Virus record (IMG/VR): IMGVR_UViG_3300012202_000039
Coordinates: 1 to 64,000 of that record
DNA from: a virus
Strand: one strand, 5' to 3'
DNA: 64,000 bases
The stretch's first letter is position 1. The number at the start of each line of letters is the position of its first letter. Positions 58,394-64,000 of this stretch are shown piece after piece. A model generated the notes under the pieces. That model searched no databases. It was not told the DNA's origin and saw only the letters and a list, made by a program, of their open reading frames with translations. Made by a program: the position numbers and the translations under genes.

Positions 58394-59176
58394 ATGCAAG
58401 AACAACTATTAAATACTGGGCGTAATGCCTTAGTTAATGCCTTAATAACAAATACTCCGATTAATATTACTAAACTACATATCAGTGCTATACCTAATAT
58501 AACTTTAGATCCTGCTGCTACAGACGTAGTTGGCGGTATAGTTTATTCTAGTTCTTCCGGTAATATATTTGCTGATGTAATTAATAGTAATGAGTTACGT
58601 ATTCTAGTCAAGTTGGATCAGACAATAGGTAGTTTTTTAATAGGCAATGTTGTACTTTTCTTAGATGATGGTACACCATTTATGTCGGGATCGATAACAA
58701 CCGCGGTGCAAAAATTAGTACAAAATCTACCTAGTGAAGTCGGTAATATTGTAACGCTAAATATGACATTAACTTATACTAACGTAACTACCGCGGTTAA
58801 TGTTACTATTTTGAATCCTCTATATGCTACTCTGCCATTTATCACGGACACGAATGCTTTACCAATAGCTGGATTTGCAGCTTACGATGTATATAATGTA
58901 CAAAATGATGTACGTAGTGGTAGGCCAGTAATAGTATTTCGTCGCGCTAGTGATAATACTTGGTGGAGTTCACCTATAGTCGATCCTTATGATTCAGCTG
59001 ATTTTGGTTTAGTAGTATTAGATGGTGGTGTTTTACAAGATAATATGTTAACTGCGCCAACGCGTATAGTTGGGGGAGCTTTGTATAGTCCTCCTTTAAT
59101 AACAAGAAATATAGATTTTGGGCAATATACTGGGCCAGCGCCGACTACCAATCGTGATTTTGGTACTTACACATAG
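58394..59176 (+). CDS. Tail fibre-associated or collar-type protein
   Basis: This 260-residue protein begins with LLNTGRNALVNALITNTPIN, a common N-terminal in phage fibre/adaptor proteins that anchor to the baseplate. Later it has IGNVVLFLDDGTPFMSG and a C-terminal repeat-like RNIDFGQYTGPAPTTNRDFG. It follows the baseplate proteins and precedes the collar-domain gene. Exact role not settled. Confidence 0.78.
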   Translation: MQEQLLNTGRNALVNALITNTPINITKLHISAIPNITLDPAATDVVGGIVYSSSSGNIFADVINSNELRILVKLDQTIGSFLIGNVVLFLDDGTPFMSGSITTAVQKLVQNLPSEVGNIVTLNMTLTYTNVTTAVNVTILNPLYATLPFITDTNALPIAGFAAYDVYNVQNDVRSGRPVIVFRRASDNTWWSSPIVDPYDSADFGLVVLDGGVLQDNMLTAPTRIVGGALYSPPLITRNIDFGQYTGPAPTTNRDFGTYT

Positions 59177-59184
59177 GTAATTTT

Positions 59185-59586
59185 ATGAGGAATGAAATAC
59201 TTAAATTTGTTAGAAAAATAGGTAATTGGAATACTTCTATAGGAAGATATCCGGATGTAGCTGAACCCTTCTATGATGCGTCAAATAGTAGTGCTGGAGT
59301 CGGTGATGGAACATCTAATCCACCTATATTTTTAACTAACAAAAACCAAGCTATTGGCACATTGATAATAATGGCAACTCCGATAGCTCCAGATAATAAT
59401 TTCTTAATATGTAATGGACAAGCTATATCAAGAACTACTTATTCGGTACTATTTTCAATAATAAATGTAGCCTGGGGTGCTGGAAATGGTTCAACTACCT
59501 TTAATTTACCACCAGCTAATGCTATAGGTACTTTAATATCACCCGCTACATTATATATACGAGTTTTACAGACGGTATTAACTTAA
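59185..59586 (+). CDS. Tail collar domain protein
   Basis: This 133-residue protein has the phage tail collar (microcystin-dependent-protein-like) pattern. GTLIIMATPIAPDNNFLICN and GQAISRTTYSVLFSII are followed by WGAGNGSTTFNLP, here ending with a short INAIG-like tail. Such domains sit at fibre attachment points. It is small, so probably an adaptor or part of a modular fibre. Confidence 0.83.
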   Translation: MRNEILKFVRKIGNWNTSIGRYPDVAEPFYDASNSSAGVGDGTSNPPIFLTNKNQAIGTLIIMATPIAPDNNFLICNGQAISRTTYSVLFSIINVAWGAGNGSTTFNLPPANAIGTLISPATLYIRVLQTVLT

Positions 59587-59599
59587 AGGAATAGTTTAT

Positions 59600-60439
59600 A
59601 TGACGGATAAATTGCAATTTAGACGAGGGGTAGCTTCTGCTAGACCAGCAATAGATATAGGTGAACCCGCGTGGGATACTGATACTAAAATTCTTAACGT
59701 AGGTGATGGTACGGGATCACCACCACAAGTACTGATGAATAATGCTAATCAAATATTAGCTAATAAAGTAATACAACATATACTACCTACAGCAGTTGGT
59801 GGACTAAATACCTTTGTTATAACTATAACTAATACTTTTTTGACTGCTTATAGTTTAGGTGATGAATTCCAATTTATAGCTAATAATCCTAATACCTCAA
59901 CAACTGTTACATTAAATGTAAATTCTATAGGTGCTTTACCTATTACGACAAATAATGGTGTTGGATTACTAATCGGAGAAATTCAGACAGGAATAATTGT
60001 TCGTGTTATATATGATGGGACGCTATTTCGTTTAATAGGTTCGGGGTCTACCGTACCTGGTAATGAAACTGGTACTAATCAGAATAGTTTTTCTATAGGT
60101 GACGGTTTAGCCTCAGATAAAAAGTTAATAGCAGGAAATGATGATACCAATAAACCTTATATAGTATTTTCTGAAAGTAATAATACATGGCAATGGTCCA
60201 ATGACGGCACTACGGTAACATCATTTGGTACCGCATCTACGTTAGGAAATACGACGAATTTAGGTGATGGTACTAACGGTAATAAGGTATTACAAGCTAA
60301 TACCGCAGCTTCACCCAAACCAGCAATTAGATGGAATCAAACTACTACTGTTTGGGAATTCTCTAACGATGGCACTAACTTTCTTGCTTTAGGTGCTGGT
60401 GGTAGTGATTTATTTAATTTTGCTAATAATATTACCTAA
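59600..60439 (+). CDS. Tail fibre protein
   Basis: In this 279-residue protein the first 45 residues (KLQFRRGVASARPAIDIGEP, then TKILNVGDGTG) match the N-terminal fibre anchoring module found in many phage fibres. The C-terminal 110 residues contain two copies of a GDG-K-(I/L)..N...KP.IR(F)....W(E/Q)(F/W)SNDGT module. It is followed by more adhesin-like genes. Confidence 0.8.
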   Translation: MTDKLQFRRGVASARPAIDIGEPAWDTDTKILNVGDGTGSPPQVLMNNANQILANKVIQHILPTAVGGLNTFVITITNTFLTAYSLGDEFQFIANNPNTSTTVTLNVNSIGALPITTNNGVGLLIGEIQTGIIVRVIYDGTLFRLIGSGSTVPGNETGTNQNSFSIGDGLASDKKLIAGNDDTNKPYIVFSESNNTWQWSNDGTTVTSFGTASTLGNTTNLGDGTNGNKVLQANTAASPKPAIRWNQTTTVWEFSNDGTNFLALGAGGSDLFNFANNIT

Positions 60440-60454
60440 AGGAATAATTATAAA

Positions 60455-60841
60455 ATGGCTAATCAATCTTTATATGTAGCTACACCTTTAACTTGGCTTG
60501 CTCAAATATCAGCAGCTAATGCAAACTTAGATGGTACTGGTACTTTAGTTACGGTTATGACTGCAACTACGGCATTAGGATCACGCATAGATCGTGGTTT
60601 CGTTCAATCTATAGTTACAACATCTGCCGGTATGGTTCGTTTATTTATGAATAATACCACTAATATGCGTTTATTTTATGAACTTCCTGTAGGTGCACAA
60701 ACACCAAGTTCAACTTTTCCAGCTTGGGCAGATAATTTTAGTTTTGATGGTGGTTTATTTGTGCCCAATGGTTGGTCAATTATGGCAGGCACACAAATAG
60801 CTAATACATTTAATGTGTTTTTAAGTGGAGGTAATTTCTAA
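60455..60841 (+). CDS. Tail fibre-associated protein
   Basis: This 128-residue beta-rich protein, with TWLAQISAANANLDGTGTLV, ELPVGAQTPSSTFPAW and GGLFVPNGWSIMAGTQ, resembles small fibre-tip or receptor-contact proteins common in phage tail clusters. Its stop overlaps the next start by one base. Role inferred. Confidence 0.75.
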   Translation: MANQSLYVATPLTWLAQISAANANLDGTGTLVTVMTATTALGSRIDRGFVQSIVTTSAGMVRLFMNNTTNMRLFYELPVGAQTPSSTFPAWADNFSFDGGLFVPNGWSIMAGTQIANTFNVFLSGGNF

Positions 60842-61959
60842 TGCCTGATACTGGCGCTTTTGTAGTACCTAAATCAACTAAGTTAGGTCCGCGTGGATCT
60901 AATTTTAATAACACATCTATATGGACTAATCTACGTATGTATTTTGTACCAGGTGTTTATACTTGGTATCCACCGGATGGTGTAAGTTATGCTCGTGGTG
61001 CTGTTTTAGGTGGCGGTGGCAGTCCAGCTGCTAGTTTTTCTTCTGCTGGCGGAGGAGGAGGTTATGCTCATGATATATTCAAAACTACAAAAGGAACTCC
61101 AATTACTGTTACAGTAGGTGCCTCAGGTTCTACTTCTTCAGTAGGTCCTTATGTTTCTGCTACTGGTGGAGCAACACCCACTACTTCTACAGGTGGTGTA
61201 GGAGGTACAGGATCATTTACTTCACCTTATGGATTTGCTGCTAGTGGCGGTACCGGTGGTAATGGCCAATCAGGAACTAAAGCTGGTGGTGGGGGTGGTG
61301 CTAGTGGATCACCTTATGGAATTGGTGGCGGCGGCGGTACTACTAATTCTAGTTCGGGTCCAGGTGGTGGTGGTGGTGGCTGGGGAGGTAGCGGTGGTAG
61401 TACTAATACGACTGTTGGTGGATCTGGTGGCGCTGGCGGTGGTGGGGGTGGTGGTTCTTTAGGAATACCAGGATTTCTTATTGTTGGCGGTGGTGGTAAT
61501 GCCGGATATGCAGGTGGACAAGGATTAGTTCCAGGAGGATTAGGAGGAGCATCTTTAGCGGCAGCAGCTACTTCTGGTACAGCTGGTAATGGTATATCTG
61601 GTGGTAGTTTAGCCTTACCTAATGCTCCAAATGCATCACCTTTTTATATTTTAGGTAGTGGTGGTGGTGGTGGTGGTAGTGCTGGTGCTTCTGGATCTAC
61701 AGCGGGCATAGGTGGTGCTGGTGGAAATGGTAGTGGTGGTGGGGGTGGTGGCGGCGGAGTTAACATTACTTCTTCTACAGATTTTACAGGTGGGCAAGCT
61801 GGCGGTCATGGTGGATTTGGTGGTGGTGGTGGTGGTGGCGGAGGTTCTTCTTCCGGCAGTGGATCTGTAAGCAATTATGGTGGTAATGGTGGACTTGGCG
61901 GTGGTGGTGGTGGTAATATTTCTGTAGGTGGCGGCGGCTATGCAGAAATTGCATTTTAA
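60841..61959 (+). CDS. Glycine-rich tail adhesin
   Basis: This 372-residue protein opens with a normal N-terminal about 65 residues long (LRMYFVPGVYTWYPPDGVSY). The rest is about half Gly, arranged as GGGGG-rich motifs separated by Ser/Ala linkers. Phage adhesins such as S16/T2 gp38 use packed polyglycine type II helices with variable loops to bind the host receptor, and this sequence has that look. The DNA is highly repetitive (GGTGGTGG). It is the best candidate for the receptor-binding protein. Confidence 0.8.
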   Translation: MPDTGAFVVPKSTKLGPRGSNFNNTSIWTNLRMYFVPGVYTWYPPDGVSYARGAVLGGGGSPAASFSSAGGGGGYAHDIFKTTKGTPITVTVGASGSTSSVGPYVSATGGATPTTSTGGVGGTGSFTSPYGFAASGGTGGNGQSGTKAGGGGGASGSPYGIGGGGGTTNSSSGPGGGGGGWGGSGGSTNTTVGGSGGAGGGGGGGSLGIPGFLIVGGGGNAGYAGGQGLVPGGLGGASLAAAATSGTAGNGISGGSLALPNAPNASPFYILGSGGGGGGSAGASGSTAGIGGAGGNGSGGGGGGGGVNITSSTDFTGGQAGGHGGFGGGGGGGGGSSSGSGSVSNYGGNGGLGGGGGGNISVGGGGYAEIAF

Positions 61960-61974
61960 TATAGGAGTAATATA

Positions 61975-62445
61975 ATGACAACGTGGGCTAGAATTATAAA
62001 TAATGATTTGATTGCAGAAGTAACAGAAATAGATCCTAAAGATAGATTTCATTCGGATATAATATGGTCTATTGTACCAGAAGGAACTAAACAAAATGCT
62101 ACATTAATTAATGGTGTTTGGACTAACCCTGTTCCACCTCCTGTCGTGGTACCTTCGCCACCCCCACCACCAGGAATTGGTACTACGACGCCATCTCCAG
62201 CTATAGTTTTTACTTTATTGACTTTACAAGAAAATATAGATTTACGTGCTAGTACTGATCTAGGTGTACTAGCTTGGTTACGCATAGTAGATGATTTACG
62301 TCTAACTGAAGTTAATCTAACAACTCCACCTGTTATTCAAGCTGTCAACTATTTAACTACAATAGCAGTACCTAATACAGTTCCATCTAGGACTATATTA
62401 ACTGCTGATCGTCCAGCACATATATTAGCAGGATTTTATCCTTAA
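61975..62445 (+). CDS. Probable fibre-tip chaperone or cap protein
   Basis: This 156-residue protein has WARIINNDLIAEVTEIDPKD at the start, a pattern seen in proteins encoded next to phage adhesins (DUF4376 or fibre-assembly type). A Pro-rich linker is at residues about 48-68 (VPPPVVVPSPPPPPG in part). A C-terminal helical/beta part follows. Its position right after the adhesin suggests assembly help. Terminator follows 12 bases downstream. Confidence 0.75.
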   Translation: MTTWARIINNDLIAEVTEIDPKDRFHSDIIWSIVPEGTKQNATLINGVWTNPVPPPVVVPSPPPPPGIGTTTPSPAIVFTLLTLQENIDLRASTDLGVLAWLRIVDDLRLTEVNLTTPPVIQAVNYLTTIAVPNTVPSRTILTADRPAHILAGFYP

Positions 62446-62457
62446 TTAATGTAAAAT

Positions 62458-62491
62458 AAATAAGCGGGGAAATCGATTTCCCCGCTTATTT
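62458..62491 (+). terminator. Hairpin terminator
   Basis: A perfect 34-base palindrome (AAATAAGCGGGGAAAT and complement around CG) with TT at its end. The T tract is short, but the position after the fibre cluster fits a terminator. Confidence 0.85.
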
Positions 62492-62529
62492 CCTGTAAAT
62501 TATATTTAGTTAGTATTCGGAGTAATATT

Positions 62530-62802
62530 ATGTCAGAAGATACTTTAGTTCATGCGTCTAATTTTTATTTTACTTATGATAAGTTTAATTTTCTTATACA
62601 ATTTACCCAGATATTAAATGAAGTTATTAACGACGAATCTGGTAGATCATTACAATTCACACAAAAAATTATCCCAGAGCAATATGTTATGTCACCACAA
62701 GCTTTCAAAGAAATGATGCATATGGGAGCTAAACTTATACGAGAATATGAAGAAAAAAATGGAAAAATGGAATTTATTAAAGGTCCTGATGATAAAGAAT
62801 AA
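62530..62802 (+). CDS. Hypothetical 90-residue protein
   Basis: A helical, charged protein (FYFTYDKFNFLIQFTQILNE, QAFKEMMHMGAKLIREYEE) with a CGGAGTAATATT ribosome binding site. It is the first gene after the terminator. No family is recognised. Confidence 0.82.
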   Translation: MSEDTLVHASNFYFTYDKFNFLIQFTQILNEVINDESGRSLQFTQKIIPEQYVMSPQAFKEMMHMGAKLIREYEEKNGKMEFIKGPDDKE

Positions 62803-62818
62803 TATAAGGAATTAAAGA

Positions 62819-63040
62819 ATGCCTTCGCCACCTACTCCACCTTCACCTCCACCGTCTATAACGGTCAGTGATCAGGTGATTCTTACTGAGGCCATGATTC
62901 AATATGCAATATATTACTATCTGGCATCAATAGGCATCACTATTAGTGCTTCAACCGCAGTTTATACAGTCACTGATCCAAACTGGAATGATCCTATTAA
63001 CGTAACTAAACCCGTAGTAACTATAGTTTGGACTCCATAA
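62819..63040 (+). CDS. Small fibre-region protein
   Basis: A 73-residue protein with a Pro/Ser-rich start (PSPPTPPSPPPS), then a small folded part (QVILTEAMIQYAIYYYLASI). It is similar in style to small phage tail/fibre proteins. Ribosome binding site ATAAGGAATTAAAG. Function unknown. Confidence 0.75.
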   Translation: MPSPPTPPSPPPSITVSDQVILTEAMIQYAIYYYLASIGITISASTAVYTVTDPNWNDPINVTKPVVTIVWTP

Positions 63041-63052
63041 ATGAGGTAAATA

Positions 63053-63424
63053 ATGGCAAATCCAGGTACTTATGATATTATTGCTCGTCAATCAAGTGAT
63101 CTTAATATAATTTTCTTATGGAAAGATAATAATGGAAATCCTATTAATCTAACGGGTTATCTTGGGGCATTTATGCAAGTTAGACAATCTTTTGGTAGTC
63201 CTCAAGTATTTTTTGATTATAATACTAATAATAGTAAATTAACTCTAGGCGGTATGACTGGTACTATTACTTTATTTGATTCTGGCATTAACACTCTAGG
63301 GTATGCGGCTAATTTTAAAGGTGTATACGATTTAATTTTAGTTGGCCCAACAGACACGAGAATTACTATTCTTAGTGGTAATTTTACGGTGCAGCAGGGT
63401 GTAACTCTGGTGCCACTGCCATGA
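63053..63424 (+). CDS. Fibre-associated protein, BppU-like N-terminal pattern
   Basis: This 123-residue protein has DLNIIFLWKDNNGNPINLTG, then AFMQVRQSFGSP and ITILSGNFTVQQGVTL. This resembles the N-terminal domain of BppU-type upper baseplate and fibre-linked proteins, which read DxxxxxWKDxxGxPIDLTG. Its stop overlaps the next start (ATGA). It may link a fibre. Confidence 0.75.
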   Translation: MANPGTYDIIARQSSDLNIIFLWKDNNGNPINLTGYLGAFMQVRQSFGSPQVFFDYNTNNSKLTLGGMTGTITLFDSGINTLGYAANFKGVYDLILVGPTDTRITILSGNFTVQQGVTLVPLP

Positions 63425-63921
63425 CCGTAGTAGTTAACAACGTTCCCTATAGTATAACAATAACACAAAATAATATTTCTCAGACAGTTAGCGTTAATCC
63501 CACAGTTACAACAGTTTCTATATTAGAGAATTTCTCTTTAGCTACTAACTTGTTATTAGCGGGTGATGTAACTGGTGGTGCCGGTACATTTATATTAAAC
63601 ACTACACTAGCAGCAGTTAATTCTGCACCAGGTAGTTATACCAATCCAAACATAACTGTTGATAGTAAAGGTCGTATTACTAATATTTCTGCCGGCAGAA
63701 ACATATTAATAAATACTCAATATTTTTCACCAACTAATAGTCAAATAACTTTCGTAACAACCGGATTCAATATAGTTTTATTAGCAGTATATATTAACGG
63801 AATTAATTATACAGGTGCTTGTACGGTATCACCCATAGGGTCGGGGACTATAGTATATAACCCTACCGTGGGAGTATATACTATACAATCTGGAGATACA
63901 GTTTTAATTCAATGGCAATAA
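63421..63921 (+). CDS. Fibre-associated protein with the shared C-terminal beta module
   Basis: This 166-residue protein is coupled to the previous gene. Residues 1-100 include AGDVTGGAGTFILNTTLAAV and PNITVDSKGRITNISAGR, typical of phage fibre beta modules. Residues about 100-166 are the same module that occurs three times at the end of the 57083 gene (YINGINYTG, IVYNPTVGVYTIQSGD). This suggests that both proteins take part in the same fibre attachment. Confidence 0.8.
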   Translation: MTVVVNNVPYSITITQNNISQTVSVNPTVTTVSILENFSLATNLLLAGDVTGGAGTFILNTTLAAVNSAPGSYTNPNITVDSKGRITNISAGRNILINTQYFSPTNSQITFVTTGFNIVLLAVYINGINYTGACTVSPIGSGTIVYNPTVGVYTIQSGDTVLIQWQ

Positions 63922-63934
63922 TTGGAGTATAGTT

Positions 63935-64000
63935 ATGGAATTTAATTTTTATGAAATAAAAAATATAATTAATTGTATTAATGAATTAAAAGATCAAGAT
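63935..64000 (+). CDS. Start of a gene cut by the window edge
   Basis: ATG 63935, behind TTGGAGTATAG, opens a frame that is still open at the window end (22 codons, FYEIKNIINCINELKDQD at its end). Too short to identify. Confidence 0.65.
   Translation, partial: MEFNFYEIKNIINCINELKDQD

Noticed and set aside
7023-62831. Many open frames on the minus strand, for example opposite the repeat protein (7023-7391), the glycine-rich adhesin (61651-62094) and the Asp-rich scaffold (35359-35610)
   Set aside because: They are shadows of well-supported plus-strand genes, low in complexity, without ribosome binding sites, and no minus-strand gene is needed to explain any gap.
1-64000. CRISPR array or rRNA genes
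   Set aside because: No regularly spaced direct repeats with unique spacers, and no rRNA-like conserved stretches, were seen.

Overview
This window looks like the virion-structure and DNA-packaging half of a large contractile-tailed bacteriophage (Caudoviricetes, myovirus morphology, probably a jumbo-class genome). Every supported gene lies on the plus strand. Genes are tightly packed, often with ATGA-type or few-base overlaps, and preceded by AGGAG-like ribosome binding sites. The DNA is AT-rich and uses the standard code, with TAA, TAG and TGA all as stops. The virus assignment rests on a recognisable large terminase, portal protein, prohead protease, HK97-type capsid protein, sheath, tube, tape measure and T4-type baseplate proteins. 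The host cannot be named from the sequence. I saw no tRNA, rRNA or CRISPR array.

Layout. 1-3.4 kb: small accessory genes, including three pentapeptide-repeat paralogues and a ribbon-helix-helix protein. Most gaps here carry a repeated intergenic motif, GTYTGAACTAA. 3.4-6.35 kb: a DnaB-type helicase, an M15 peptidase (likely endolysin) and small genes. 6.35-13.5 kb: a Vsr-like nuclease, a repeat-rich virion protein, a run of small soluble and membrane proteins (lysis candidates), a decayed gene, a trypsin-like protease with a DUF5648-like tail, and an ADP-ribosyltransferase. 13.5-25 kb: packaging and head genes (terminase, intein-split portal, prohead protease) interleaved with two HELTH zincin paralogues, a decayed third copy and a multi-pass membrane protein. 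25-27.3 kb: a protein with an Hfq-like Sm domain and a long acidic tail, directly followed by an FtsZ/tubulin-like GTPase. 27.3-34.5 kb: three related proteins flanking a PrsW/CPBP-like intramembrane protease, then unknown large proteins. 34.6-41 kb: an Asp-rich probable scaffold or core protein, a probable decoration protein, the major capsid protein, a free-standing zinc-module nuclease and another acidic protein. 41-62.5 kb: connector candidates, a large sheath, three tube-like proteins, a tail-chaperone candidate with a possible +1 frameshift, the tape measure with a muralytic domain, hub, spike, wedge, and fibre and adhesin genes. 62.5-64 kb: further fibre-associated proteins.

Seven strong hairpin terminators (about 3.39, 6.33, 27.3, 34.5, 40.95, 45.02 and 62.47 kb) divide the window into transcription units that broadly match functional modules. 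Many additional, nearly perfect inverted repeats lie inside reading frames, which is unusual. The features most worth following are the Hfq-like plus FtsZ-like pair, the intragenic hairpins, the intergenic motif, the possible +1 shifty stop before the tape measure, and the PrsW-like protease nested among paralogues.
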